DNA from: Euglena gracilis
Taxonomy: Eukaryota > Euglenida > Euglenophyceae > Euglenales
Direction of reading: 5' to 3'
DNA: 64,000 nt
Assembly (NCBI GenBank): GCA_039621445.1
Contig: CP154956.1
Span: 47,597,291-47,661,290, forward strand
Positions 11,250 through 21,040 of the stretch are shown piece by piece (the first letter of the stretch is position 1; each line of letters starts with the position of its first letter). The position numbers and the translations under genes are program-made. The notes beneath the pieces are model-generated. The model searched no databases, was not told where the DNA came from, and saw only the letters and a program-made list of their open reading frames with translations.

Positions 11250-12042
11250 TTAAACCGGCGTTTGAGACGCCGGGTTCAGGACAGAACCGGCGTCCCCCCC
11301 CCACGGGTTTTCCGGACGCCGGTTCTGTCCTAAAACCCGGCGTTAGGAACGCCAGTTTTGTCCAAAACCCGGCGTCCGGTTTTCATTCCTAAAAATGTCA
11401 CCAAAAGTGCCCAAAAGTGGCCCTAAGGTGCTGGTATGACTGTTTCAACCATCTAGGACTGGGTATCCAAATTTGGTGAAAATTGGCCCAGATTTGGAAA
11501 TAGAGTACCGTGCGGCGTGGAAAGATCTGATGAGCACCGCTGGTCGTCTGTTGAAAAGAGCTTTCGATCGAGGGGTAACTTGGTACCCTAACGTTGCACG
11601 CAGCCCGAGATACGCTCGCGATCGTCGGATCAGCCAGAATCTGAGTCGAAATTTGGGGTAATTTTCAGTGATTTTTGGTTTAAGATGCTGAATAAACCTT
11701 ACAGAAACGTGTTTTCTCTTCGAATCGACCACCTAGGGGGCACCAGAGTTGTGAAATTAGGATTTCCCAGTGACAGAAAATAAGAGATCCAGGCGGCGTG
11801 GATGAATTTGGTGGTGATCGCCAGTCGTCTGATGAAAAGAGCTTTCGATTGAGGGGTGAGTTTGTCCCTCGACTATTGACACAGCCAGAAATACCCTCGC
11901 GATCGCCGGAATTTGGTGAAATGCAAAGTGGCGTGACATTGCAGATTAGTGGTTGGAAATTGGTCCTGGGAGTGTCCTTTGCCCGAAGGGTGGGGACGCC
12001 GGTTCTGTCCTGAACCCGGCGTCTCTAAAACGCCGCTTTAAA
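11250..12042. mobile_element. Element with about 50-bp inverted ends of the GGCGTC family
   Basis: The left end (11250-11297: GAGACGCCGGGTTCAGGACA, then GAACCGGCGTCCCC) is inverted at 11991-12042. Inside, two divergent direct copies share CGTCTGNTGAAAAGAGCTTTC (11545-11566 and 11830-11851), and a related segment occurs at 15020-15050 and more weakly at 48430-48450. No ORF. The ends match the palindrome immediately to the right and the degraded motifs at 15828-15960. Confidence 0.6.
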
Positions 12043-12043
12043 C

Positions 12044-12126
12044 AAGGGGTGGCGGACGCCGGTTCTGTCCAAAACCCGGCGTTCCGGACGCCGGGTTTTG
12101 GACAGAACCGGCGTCCGCCACCCCTT
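12044..12126. repeat. Perfect 83-bp palindrome
   Basis: Arms of 39 bp (12044-12082 and 12088-12126) are perfect inverted copies around TCCGG. The arm starts AAGGGGTGGCGGACGCCGGT and contains the GACGCCGGTTCTGTCC motif of the element to its left, so it looks like two element ends joined head to head. Confidence 0.85.
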
Positions 12127-13260
12127 TTTTGTAGTAGAGTTTCATTGCTGTTGACCAGGGGTTTTCTGGCCAAATTCTACTGCAAGGCACTTGAAAGAAA
12201 ACGTTCAGTGAACCCCTGCAAGGAGCTTGAATCAGTTTCTGTTCTTTTCCATCCAAAAAAAATGTGTAAAAAAGGAAACTATAATTACGAACTCCCCTCC
12301 AGTTCATTGCCAACGTCCCAAAATACCCCCCCCCCTGGGGCACTTGGTCCGGGCCACAATTGAAAGTGAAACTGGGGCCATGCGTAAAATTAGCCAAAAA
12401 AAACTGAAAATGGGGGGACAAGATTGCAAGTAAGGCCGAAGGTCAACTTTGGGGGGCCAAGTTTGTTTGTGAGGAGAACCCCATTGGGGGGGGGGAGATA
12501 TTTGGTGTTTCTAAAAAAAAGGTCAGACTCTCAAATAGAGGCTCAAATTACATTCTTGTCAAAGCGATGTGCTGCGCAAATGTTACAGCATCGCAATACG
12601 TAATGGCTGACAGTCAAGTGGATGCAAGGAAACAGTGTGGAGCGAGCTGAAACACACCTGCGACAATTGGCAAAAGCAAAGGCAAAAAAATGGCTTTGTT
12701 GACCAGCATCCCATGCAGACGTGCCTGCAAGGTGGGAAAGCTGGACATTCGCTCACATTTGAGACAAGGGAAAACACCTTGGACGGATTTGCATTGTTTG
12801 GATGTGCAACGACAGTCCCGACAGCAGTCCCGGCGGTGGGAGGTAGACGGTACCGCTGAGTCCCTTGCAGACTTCTTTTCTGGATGGGCCGGACAGCTTC
12901 TGGCGCCACATCTGGTGGGTGGGCCAACCTATTTCAGCGTTGTTTCGGCGCACTGGACAAGTAACGGGGCAGGTGAATTTTCCTAAGTCCTCTCCAGCAA
13001 AAAAAAAAAAACAAGGGCACAGCCCCAGGGAGCTCCTAAAAGAATTTAGAGGCGAATTGCATTTTTTTTGCGTTTTTGCACTTTTAATTTTTTTTTGCAT
13101 TGCACACTTTGAGGAGCCTTGTTGCACATTTCCTCCCTTCCCTGCATCTGGGTCAGAAGGGGAGACCACTCATTTGGGACCAATCCAAAGTGAATGATTT
13201 GGGGGTAGGGTGAAAGACCTCTTCGTCTTGCTGTTGGGTTTTAGCCACCTGGTTCCCAAG
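12127..13260. other. Unassigned sequence
   Basis: About 1.1 kb with several medium frames and a few C or G runs. No domain or consistent coding frame is recognised. Confidence 0.3.
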
Positions 13261-13497
13261 ACCCCCCCCCCTAATAGAAGCACGGAAGCACGGGTGCGCT
13301 TATAGGGGACCGCCGCCTCCGGCGGCAGGGGGTGCGCTTCTATTTGGCCTACCTGCGCGATTTTTGTTGATTTCCTTTTGAAATTCCATCAAAATGGGGG
13401 GTGCGCTTGTAGCGGACCGCCGCCTTCGGCAGCGGGGGGCGCGCTTTTATTTGGACCCTGCGCTTGTAGCGGCCCTGTGCTTCTATTAGGGGGGGGT
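13261..13497. mobile_element. Fold-back element, ends ACCCCCCCCCCCTAATAGAA
   Basis: The left end continues GCAC and is inverted at 13476-13497 (GTGCTTCTATTAGGGGGGGG). Inside, GTGCGCTTNTA and GGACCGCCGCC units repeat, two of them with their own CCGCCG/CGGCGG hairpin. No ORF and no clear target duplication. Confidence 0.65.
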
Positions 13498-14375
13498 TAA
13501 TCTGACAGAGCCTGTTGGAGTTTTGTTTTGCTGTTTGGGAGTTTGAGAGTTTTGTTTTCTGATTTTGTGAAATATTTTTGCTTCCCTGAAAATTCCATAA
13601 TTTATGCTTTAATCACAATGAAAATTTGTGAAAAGTCATTTGTTTTACATATTTTGCCTTTCCAGTTTTGGGGGGGGGGGCAATGGCACAAGTGAATTTC
13701 TCCTGTTCCAGACAGCTGGAAGTTGCATGCCTCACGTTTTGGACCAAATTCACATCACAAGTTTTGTGATGAAATATAAATGGATGCAACTAGGCGAACC
13801 AACCATATCACTTTGCAAGTTTACACCGCATTTTCCTTTGGTGATCCTTGCAAACAAAAATGCAAATTATGCAAAAAATGCAAATTTTCAAGATTTTGGA
13901 TTATGCAAAAAAAATGCAAATTATGAAAAAAAAGCTGAAATTGACCAACCCCAGGGAGGGGGTCTCAGAGTGCCCTGGAGTGCCTGGCAGGCAGCCCCCC
14001 CCGGGAGGGTCGGTGCCTGCCTGGTAGTGGGCCAAAAAAGTGCCCAAAAAATGGTCGTTCCTGGGCTGCCAGCGCCTTTGGCACCAGAAGTGCCATGGCC
14101 GAATGCCCAGGCACTTTTGGCAACGTTCCCTACCTCCCCTCCCCGAGGGGTGGGTCGCATCTGGGTGCCTTGGAGTGCCTGCCCAGGCAGGCACTGGGTG
14201 GGGTCGGCATCGCCTTGAAATTCAGCCTGTATGCAACTTGCATATCCCCCCCCCTGCTTGATGTTCTATCGGAGGCATTATTTAACGTTCATGATGTGCA
14301 GAGTGCACAGGGGTTGAGTTACGGCCAGTTCCTGACCCAAACCCCTGATCCTCAACCAAATCTGATTCTCTTCAG
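13498..14375. other. Unassigned sequence with an ATGCAAATT array and TGCCTGGCAGGCA hairpins
   Basis: Positions 13855-13945 hold several ATGCAAATTATGCAAAAA units. Positions 13965-14200 hold GC-rich short inverted repeats of the TGCCNGGCAGGCA kind. No gene supported. Confidence 0.4.
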
Positions 14376-14711
14376 AATTTGCAACCAGCTTCTCCCAAGA
14401 GACCGGCAAACCCCCCCCCCGAAAATACCACTTCTGGAACCTCCAAACAAGGTTCAAATGGACGAAAAGAAGCCAGACCCCACCCAAAACCACGCTTGTG
14501 GTGGTGGCAGGGCTCTGCTCTGTGTATGACCACACAAAAGGCACCTCACTTCGGGAGAATGGGTGAAGAGGGAATCACGAGGAAGGGAAAAAATAAACTC
14601 TTCTATCGCATGAAGAAGCCCAAACTGTTGATAACTGCATTTGGCTGCTGTCCCGGCATATCCCCCCAAAACACCAAAAACTCAAAATCATATTCCATGG
14701 GGAAAAAATAA
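14376..14711 (+). CDS. Possible exon, Lys/Pro-rich
   Basis: A pyrimidine-rich acceptor (TGATTCTCTTCAG) precedes an open frame of about 110 codons to a TAA. The protein starts NLQPASPKRPANPPPENTTS and is basic, with no recognised domain; a C10 run lies inside. Composition is compatible with a disordered protein, but the run and the absence of a partner exon make this weak. Confidence 0.25.
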   Translation, partial: NLQPASPKRPANPPPENTTSGTSKQGSNGRKEARPHPKPRLWWWQGSALCMTTQKAPHFGRMGEEGITRKGKNKLFYRMKKPKLLITAFGCCPGISPQNTKNSKSYSMGKK

Positions 14712-15054
14712 TTAAAATTTGACAAAATCGTTCTGAAATACCAGACCTAAAAGTCAAAATAGAATCTCACCATGGGATCCCTTTGGGTGGTCAGACTGTG
14801 GAGTGAGGGTCGTTTCACCAACAAAAAATCTTCACAGGGAAAAACGATCGTGTATTCCAAATTTTGACATATTAGTTTGTATCCCACAACTTGCATATTT
14901 CATATCAAACGAAAGCTCTCCCCAAGACCTTTCGCTTGTACCCACAGAACTCCGCTGAACCTCTGAAAATCGGCGATCGCATTTTCCGACCCTGTTTGAA
15001 AATTCGAAATTCCACTTTTCAGCTGCCATGTTGCCCATCGATCGAAAGCTCTTC
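14712..15054. other. Unassigned sequence
   Basis: AT-rich; contains ATCGAAAGCTCTT, a relative of the repeat inside 11250-12042. Confidence 0.3.
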
Positions 15055-15340
15055 GGTACTTATCTGTTATCGTACGACGGACCCCCCCCTTTCGGTTGTC
15101 GCAAGACGCCCTTTGAACAGCCAGAATCCTTTCCCTTGTGGTCTGTTTCGGCCATTTTGGGTGGTTTTTGTGGTTTTAGGGTTGGGGTGGTACTTGTTCG
15201 CCTAAATTTTTACAAGTCGGAATTTTTGGGTTATTTGAAGGAGTAGGGTTAGGGCAACATGGCCTGTGTTGCCCTAACCCTGCTCTTTCAAATGACCCCA
15301 TAATACCCTGTTTCTGGCGGTCGTTCAGCAAACAAGTTCC
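15055..15340. mobile_element. Degenerate third copy of the GGTACTTGTCTG fold-back family
   Basis: The left end GGTACTTATCTGTTATCGTA and right end ACAAGTTCC, with the internal GAAGGAGTAGGGTTAGG arm and its inverted partner CCTAACCCTGCTC, match the complete copies at 17814 and 19301. The palindromic centre is shortened to GCAACATGGCCTGTGTTGC. No duplication is visible. Confidence 0.6.
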
Positions 15341-16060
15341 GTTAGGGTTTGGACATGGCCCGTACCTTGGCAAACACAAGGAAACCCAAAGGCGGAAGAT
15401 GTGCAGGGGGATAGAAAGATAAAGCCCGCCGACCCTTTGGCCCGGAAGGGGGATTTGCCATCCTGAACATGGAGAAACAGGGAAATTGGCCCAAATTTGG
15501 CCGAATTCGAAAAATGGCTGAACTTCACAAGGACAGGTCCTAACCCTAACCCAATGACCCCATACAGTCACCGGAAGAGGAAAAGAAGGCGTCGTGGACA
15601 ATCGAAAGTACCAGCTCTTCTCAAGGGCTTTCAGCAGATGGCCTTTGATTTGGCCATGCTGCATGGTATTATATTTCAGAAAAACCCCAAAATTGGCCAA
15701 AAGCAAATTGTTGTTCAAAAACCCCCAATTTCTGGCAGAAGACCCTCCCCCCAAAAACTGCTCAAATATGATTACCACATGTCTACAAACCCTTTTGGGC
15801 ACTTTTTGGCACCTTTTTATTTTGGGTCCCCCAGACGCCGGGTTCACACCCGAACCGGTGTCCAGGACGCCTGTTTGGCGCAGAAATTTCCCACCCGAAC
15901 CGGCGTCCCAGACGCTGGTTCGGGCATGAACCCGGACCCCAGACACGGTTTCAACCGGGATCAATCAGGAGGGGGAGGGAGGGGCTTGGAACACCAAACA
16001 CGTATTTTTATAAAGAGAAAGCAATTATGAAACACACATAAAAAGAAATGAACTCCATGC
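15341..16060. other. Unassigned sequence with GGCGTC-family remnants
   Basis: Positions 15828-15960 carry repeated GACGCCGG/CCGGCGTC motifs. One piece, CATGAACCCGGA followed by CAGACACGGTTT, recurs at 42305-42335. No gene supported. Confidence 0.35.
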
Positions 16061-16400
16061 AAAACCATGGATACTTCTTGTGCTGCTCTTCAGCGGACTG
16101 CTGATTGTCAACTGTTGCGCTTGCGCATTGATAATCACAATGGTGAGCATAGAGGATGCCACAAGTATGAGTCCATGATGCCAATGCCAAGCACGGAGAA
16201 ATGGAGTGCAGGCAATAGAATCTCCATCCATGCCAAAAAAATTACCTAGTTGATCAAACGAACATATTCACACACATATTCACACATATCCCCCATTTGA
16301 TGGTCTTGTTGCCCACTAGAGTTGCCCATAACAGGTTTGAAAAGGTTCCCCTGACCAACCCCCTGTGCCTCTTGCTATGTCCCGACTGCCTATAAAACAG
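16061..16400. other. Unassigned sequence
   Basis: A 60-codon frame from 16067 is present but lacks a recognisable domain. It precedes the PHD-like exon. Confidence 0.25.
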
Positions 16401-16569
16401 GAGAAATGTGGTTTTTGCCATTCCCAAAGTTGTGTGTGACACCTGCGGTTTGGCATATCATTTTCATTGCCAAGATTTGCGGCGGCCACCAAAGTATGGC
16501 TCTTTTTTGTGTAAAGTGTGTCGTGTATGTCCGCCACTCCGTGTCGGAGTGCTCCAAGGCAACGTCTAG
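16401..16569 (+). pseudogene. PHD-like zinc finger fragment, frameshifted
   Basis: After an acceptor-like ATAAAACAG, one frame reads EKCGFCHSQSCV and hits a stop. The neighbouring frame reads VCDTCGLAYHFHCQDLRRPP, then SFLCKVCRVC, to a TAG at 16567. Together they give the PHD order Cys-x2-Cys, Cys-x2-Cys, His-x2-Cys, Cys-x2-Cys, with YH before the third ligand pair as in typical PHD fingers. The frame change falls in the GTGTGTG run at 16431-16437, so an indel there, real or an assembly error, would explain it. PHD fingers bind histone tails in nuclear proteins. No other part of such a protein was found nearby. Confidence 0.5.
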
Positions 16570-16678
16570 CCTTCTGTTGTGTTGTAGAGTGCCCCCGACC
16601 TCGTTGAGGACCACCTCGGCCTCTCAACCGCTCGCCAATTTTTCATGATAGCGATTTTTGCTTCTTCCTCGGGGTTGC
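16570..16678. other. Unassigned spacer
   Basis: No feature seen. Confidence 0.3.
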
Positions 16679-16832
16679 CACAGATGCCCTAATGGAAAAC
16701 ACAGATGCCCTAATGGAAAACATGTCATTGCCACAGATGCCTTAAGAAAACGTGCCTGACCACAGATGCCTTAATGGAAAACGTGTCATTGCCACAAATG
16801 CCCTAATGGAAAACGTGTTCATGACCACGAAT
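16679..16832. repeat. Short tandem repeat with CACAGATGCCYTAATGGAAA units
   Basis: Five degenerate copies of CACAGATGCC(C/T)TAATGGAAAAC with variable spacers such as GTGTCATTGC. Confidence 0.8.
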
Positions 16833-16849
16833 TTCAGGGCAGGCATTTG

Positions 16850-17285
16850 GCGGGCTGAACACGTTTTTAAGACCCCCCCTGGGGGGGGGGGGTCCCCCCC
16901 CCCACCCAGGGTGGCGGGGGCCCCCGGGGGGGGGGGGGGCGGGACCCCCCCAAAATCGGGCCTGTTAAAGACAATTTTCAAAAAATTTCGGCGCTTCGCG
17001 CCGAAAAGGTATACCCAGCGCCTCCGGTGCGGGACCCCCCCAGGGGGGGGGGATCCCGCGCCGGACCCACCCACCCACCCCCCTCCCCCCCCGGGGGGGT
17101 CTTCTGACTTAAAAAGATGTCGGGGGGGTCGGATTTCGGCCTGCGCCGAGGCACATTGAAAAAGGCCATTTTTGGCTCCCTGGTGCCTTTGGCGCCGGGG
17201 TCTGTGCTAGGGCACTACTATACCTTTTTGATTATTTCCCCCCCCACGGAGCCGGAAACCAGGGGGGGGGGGAAATAATCGCCCG
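16850..17285. repeat. C/G-run blocks with inverted repeats
   Basis: Dense C and G runs at 16865-16950 and 17030-17100 flank GGCGCTTCGCGCC. At 17230-17280, GATTATTTCCCCCCCC is perfectly inverted as GGGGGGGGAAATAATC. Related ends recur at 17570-17660 with AATAATCGCCCGGG. Confidence 0.6.
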
Positions 17286-17312
17286 GGTCCCCCGCTGCAG
17301 GTACTCGGCTTC

Positions 17313-17498
17313 CTCATCTAACCAACTTTCCGGGGAGGGGGAGGGAGAGGAAGTTGACATTGACGACGGCCTTGATGCCGAGTGTCCTGACGATGCTCCG
17401 GCTGCCGATGTCGATGCCATCGCTGCCCAGCTTGACGCGCAGCTTGCAGCAGAACTGCATGCACAAATAAACAATCTGCGCCCTCGTCGTAAGTGAGT
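17313..17498 (+). CDS. Possible C-terminal exon, acidic
   Basis: A frame after CCGCTGCAG runs to TGA at about 17496-17498. It encodes SNQLSGEGEGEEVDIDDGLD, then an Asp/Ala-rich stretch and ends INNLRPRRK. The acidic tail resembles that of the minus-strand fragment at 24512 (SDSEVEVDIEGVEA). No domain is recognised; it may belong to an element-encoded protein bounded by the AATAATC repeats. Confidence 0.35.
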
Positions 17499-17698
17499 TG
17501 AGCACAGCATCAGGCGCATCAGCATCATGAGCACTTTCCTTTGCGTTTGTCACCCAGAAAGTCCAAAAATTTTGGGGGGGAAAATAATCGCCCGGGTCCG
17601 GCTTTCCTGTTTTTGGGCCGAAAGTGGGGGGGGAAATAATCGACCGGGGAAAATAATCGGAAAGGTGTAGTAGTGTGCCCCCCCCCCGGAGGGGGTTT
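17499..17698. repeat. AATAATCGCCCGGG repeat ends
   Basis: Three copies of a GGGGGGAAATAATCG-like end lie at about 17573, 17630 and 17648, matching 17230-17280. Confidence 0.5.
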
Positions 17699-17813
17699 GG
17701 GTCAGGGTTTAGGGTTACAGTTTGGGTTTAGGGTTTTGGGTTTGGGTTTAGGGTTCGGTATCCCTGACCCTAACCCTAACCCAAAACCCTAACCCTAACT
17801 AGTTAGGGTTAGG
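17699..17813. repeat. Interstitial telomere-like tract, left part
   Basis: Mixed TTAGGG, TTTAGGG and TTTTGGG units first in the G-rich, then in the C-rich orientation, ending GTTAGGGTTAGG. It continues after the inserted element at 18086. Confidence 0.85.
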
Positions 17814-18085
17814 GGTACTTGTCTGTTATCGCACGACAATCGCACGACACCTTATTTTTGGTCTTATGGGGTTATTTGAAGGAGTAGGGTTAGGTGCGCA
17901 AATGCCATGTTGCGCTACATGGCCATGTTGCGCTACATGGCCATGTAGCGCAACGTGGCCATGTAGCGCACGTGGCCTGTGCGCACCTAACCCTACTCCT
18001 TAAAATAACCCCATAAGACCAAAAATAAGGTGTCGTGCGATAACCAAAAGGGGGGGGGTATGTCGTGCGATAACAGACAAGTACC
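17814..18085. mobile_element. MITE-like fold-back element, copy 1, with 8-bp target duplication
   Basis: Ends GGTACTTGTCTGTTATCGCA and inverted TGCGATAACAGACAAGTACC bracket 272 bp. Subterminal arms (ATTTTTGGTCTTATGGGG, then GGAGTAGGGTTAGGTGCGCA) are also inverted. The centre is a nest of ACATGGCCATGT and GTTGCGCTAC palindromes. GGGTTAGG flanks both sides (17806-17813 and 18086-18093), an exact 8-bp duplication inside telomere-like DNA, as hAT-type transposases make. No ORF. Confidence 0.85.
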
Positions 18086-18185
18086 GGGTTAGGGTTTTGG
18101 GTTTGGGTTGGGTCAGGGATACCTAACCCTAACCCAACCCTAAACCCAAACCCAAAACCCTAAACCCTAACCCTAACCCTGACCC
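18086..18185. repeat. Interstitial telomere-like tract, right part
   Basis: GGGTTAGGGTTTTGGG followed by CCCTAAACCCAAACCC units; the continuation of 17699-17813. Confidence 0.85.
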
Positions 18186-18785
18186 TACAGTCCCTGGGCG
18201 TAAATTTTCCCCCCCTAGGGAGGGTTTTTTGGGCTCTTGACCAGGGGGGGGGGGGAATTTTCGGCCGTTTTGGGCACTTTGTCCCGTCCCTTCTATTCTT
18301 TGAAGCCATGAAGCCAACCGGGATTCGGAATTCATTTGCCGTATGTTGTGGGGTTGTTATGGTATATTCCCGAACACCTCTGTTCAGGGCGGTGGGTCTT
18401 ATAGATAGATACATGCCGGGGATGGTTCAATGGACAAAAAACCCAAAAGATGCCAAGTCCTCGACCCAGGGGGCATGCAAGTGGTGAAGCTGTGCTGCCC
18501 TTGCATGTACAAAAAAAAAGTCCCAACCCACCTGCCTTAGCTGTTCCTCTGGGGCTGAAGGGGGGGGGGGAGTTTTCGCCCGTTTCGGAGCCTTTTGCAA
18601 AACCAAGAAAATTCCCAAATTCAGGTCGATCCACACCTATTTTTGGCCTAGTTTGGGTCAGTGATGGACAGGGAAAGCACAAAACAGGGTCAGAATATAC
18701 GGCTGGTGTCGGCACAGGGTCTACAGAGTTACAGTCCCTCTGCGTAAATTGTCCCCCCCCCCGAAAAATTTCCCCCCCCTGAAGT
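18186..18785. mobile_element. TACAGTCCCTGGGCG element, copy 1, right end rearranged
   Basis: The 18186-18630 part is about 90% like 21041-21470, including GAATTCATTTGCCGTATGTT and GATAGATACATGCCG. Its right end is replaced, and at 18732 another TACAGTCCCTCTGCGTAAAT end appears in the same orientation as the left one. Frames in the two copies do not stay open together, so no product is inferred. Confidence 0.65.
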
Positions 18786-19292
18786 ACCGGCAGCAGGGGG
18801 AGGCAGGACCCCCTGGTGAAGTTTTAAAAGGTGAGCTTCATCATAGGAGATGAGGCACAGTAGGGGGGGGGGCTGAGAGGGGGGGGGGCGAGCAGCCGCG
18901 GGGGGTCAAAGGCGCATTAGTCCAATGGAGGTTCGGCACACTGACGAGGACCCTCGGCCACCAGGGGAGGGGGTCCCCATTTTGCCGTGCCGAGGGGGTC
19001 AGTCCCCCATGGGGGGTCCACCGTGGCGGACAGCCGGAATTTCCCAAAGGAAAATTCATTGGTATGGTTTGGCATGCCGTGCTGAGGGGGTTGGCTGACC
19101 AGGGGGGGGGTCCCCATTTTGCTGTGCCGAGGGGGTCCGACCACCAGGGGGGGGGGGTGGCTGCCTAACCTCCAATGTGCTCTCCTTCCTTGCCCAAGCT
19201 TTGGGAAAACATCAGATCGCGTGGAATGCTTCCCAGGTTCAGTTGTCATTGAAAATTTATCAAAATTGAAAAAATAGAGAAGATTCGGAAAC
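18786..19292. repeat. G-run-rich sequence
   Basis: Repeated CCATTTTGC(C/T)GTGCCGAGGG and GACCACCAGGGG segments with G8-G10 runs (about 18955-19160). No gene supported. Confidence 0.45.
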
Positions 19293-19300
19293 AGTTTATA

Positions 19301-19624
19301 GGTACTTGTCTGTTGTCGCACGACATACCCCCCCCCTTTTGGTTATCGCACGACACCTTATTTTTGGTCTTATGGGGTTATTTTAAGGAGTAGGGTTAGG
19401 TGCGCACAGGCCACGTTGCGCTACATGGCCACGTTGCGCTACATGTTGCGCAACATGGTCATGTTGCGCTACATGGCCATGTAGCGCAACATGGCCATGT
19501 AGCGCAACATGGCATTTGCGCACCTAACCCTACTCCTTCAAATAACCCCATAAGACCAAAAATAAGGTGTCGTGCGATAACCAAAAGGGGGGGGGGGAAT
19601 GTCGTGCGATAACAGACAAGTACC
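19301..19624. mobile_element. MITE-like fold-back element, copy 2, with 8-bp target duplication
   Basis: Same ends, subterminal arms and palindromic ACATGGCCATGTAGCGCAAC core as 17814-18085, with a longer core. AGTTTATA at 19293-19300 is repeated exactly at 19625-19632. This second perfect duplication in an unrelated context fixes the element boundaries and the 8-bp length. Confidence 0.9.
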
Positions 19625-19632
19625 AGTTTATA

Positions 19633-19760
19633 CATAATCAGTATTCAAAAAAAAAATTAAAAATTGCAAACCAAGCGTATATCACAAAAAAAAATGCTCC
19701 AAGAAGCAAAAAAAAAGAACTGAAAGTCAAAAAACGATTGGAAAATGGAAAAGGCGAAAA
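19633..19760. other. Unassigned A-rich sequence
   Basis: No feature seen. Confidence 0.3.
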
Positions 19761-20063
19761 ATGCACAAAGCTGCGAAAAAAAATGCGAAACGCATCCCCT
19801 CCTTGCAAATGAGGCTATCGTCAAGTTCTAGTTCAGCGCCGACGTTTTTACATGTAATTTCTCGGTGGGCATATGCAAATTACATATGCACACCGACAAA
19901 TCCTATGCAACCATATCACAGTTACCCATCTGTCACAGTCCCTGTGGGTTCCAATTGGATACAGTCAAAAGAAACTCCCCTGGCCTCATGGACTCGACTC
20001 CAGGATGTTGTCATCGCGAAAGAGAAGTACACCAGTTCGTCCGCGAACGCTCTAACTAAATAA
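19761..20063 (+). CDS. Coding-like segment, unknown product
   Basis: An open frame ends SNWIQSKETPLASWTRLQDV, then an alanine/serine-rich tail and TAA. The last 50 codons have protein-like composition; the A-rich first third probably does not belong. No domain is recognised. It may be an exon of the same unit as the next segment. Confidence 0.3.
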   Translation: MHKAAKKNAKRIPSLQMRLSSSSSSAPTFLHVISRWAYANYICTPTNPMQPYHSYPSVTVPVGSNWIQSKETPLASWTRLQDVVIAKEKYTSSSANALTK

Positions 20064-20076
20064 ATCGCGTAAAATT

Positions 20077-20363
20077 GTGCAGAGACGAATTCCGGTATCC
20101 GGTACATGGCCACACCCCCGAGCTCCGAGCTCCGAGTCCGAGCTCTGCTCAAACCAGTACGCAGTGCCACTCGCAGCACGCACCGCCACGAAGGAGTTCG
20201 TTGTGCCGGGCCCCCGCAAGCCAGAGGACCAAGACCATTTCATCGCAGCCTCACACCGTCCAAACCAGGTGCGTTCAGCAAAGGAGCCGTTCGTTGGATG
20301 GCACACCGGGACACCCAGGGATTTGATTCCTGAACCAGGGGTAAAGGGGGTCACCGGCAGGGG
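20077..20363 (+). CDS. Coding-like segment cut by a transposon end
   Basis: The frame reads SSESELCSNQYAVPLAARTA, then KEFVVPGPRKPEDQDHFIAA and a region ending TPRDLIPEPGV. Composition is protein-like and hydrophilic, but no family is recognised. It runs into the CAGGGGGGTGG end at 20366, so it was probably interrupted by that insertion. Confidence 0.35.
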
Positions 20364-20365
20364 GG

Positions 20366-20520
20366 TGGAAAATAGGCACCGTGCAGTTTTTGCAGTTTTT
20401 TTTGCAGTTTTCACGTTTTGGGTTTTTTGCAGTTTTTTTCAGTTTTTTTTGCAGTTTTTTGCAGTTTTTTTTCTGAAAAAACTGCACACGTGCAGTTTTT
20501 TTGCAGTTTTTTTTTATCCA
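20366..20520. repeat. CAGGGGGG end with a (TGCAGTTTTT)n array
   Basis: CAGGGGGGTGGAAAATAGGC is followed by about ten TGCAGTTTTT-like 10-bp units and an AACTGCACACGTGCAGTT palindrome. A matching end with the same array motif lies at 29888-30003. No partner right end was found here. Confidence 0.6.
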
Positions 20521-20584
20521 GTTTTGAAGAAACCTAAGATGTTTATTTTGTTGTTTCGGTGACAAGTCCACAATTAAACCCCAC

Positions 20585-20855
20585 CCACTTATACCATGCC
20601 CCCCCATATAAGACCCCCCCTCGGGAGCCAAAATCCCAGGTGGGGGGTCTTATATGGGGGGGGGGGGTGTCTTATATGGGGGGGGTCGGTCCCAGCCAAG
20701 GGCCGGCCTTCAGCCGGCCAGGAGGGGCGATTCGTATGTAACAACGACGGTGGTGGGGCGAACCGAGTCCACCGACCAGTGGCACAGCTCACTGGATTTT
20801 GAAGTGTTCAGGAGTAGACAGAGTCTGTGTGAGGCGAAGGGGATGTTGGGGCAGG
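20585..20855. repeat. CTTATATGGGG inverted-repeat block and a dispersed CGGTGGTGGGGCGAACCGAG segment
   Basis: CCATATAAGACCCCCCC and inverted GGGGTCTTATATGGGG copies flank an AGGGCCGGCC/GGCCGGCC hairpin. Positions 20738-20795 are repeated inverted at 29545-29608 and in part at 21617-21650. Confidence 0.6.
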
Positions 20856-20856
20856 T

Positions 20857-21027
20857 ACCATGCCCCCCCCCGTATAAGACCCCCCCTCGGGAGCCAAAAT
20901 CCCAGGGGGGGTCTTATATGGGGGGGGGTCTTATATGGGGGGGTCGGTCCCGGCCAAAGGGCCGGCCTTCGGCCGGCCAGGGGGGTCTTATATGGGGGGG
21001 GTCTTATATGGGGGGGGGGGCATGGTA
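20857..21027. mobile_element. Fold-back element, ends TACCATGCCCCCC / GGGGGGCATGGTA
   Basis: The ends are inverted and the interior carries CTTATATGGGG units on both arms around AAAGGGCCGGCCTTCGGCCG. The same CCATGCCCCC end closes otherwise different blocks at 20595, 31331, 42895 and 45222. No clear target duplication. Confidence 0.6.
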
Positions 21028-21040
21028 AGAGGGGTGAGCT

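Noticed and set aside
17699-18185. A true chromosome end
   Set aside because: Telomere-like units are degenerate, change orientation and lie inside the window with unrelated sequence on both sides; the same applies to 43797-44530.
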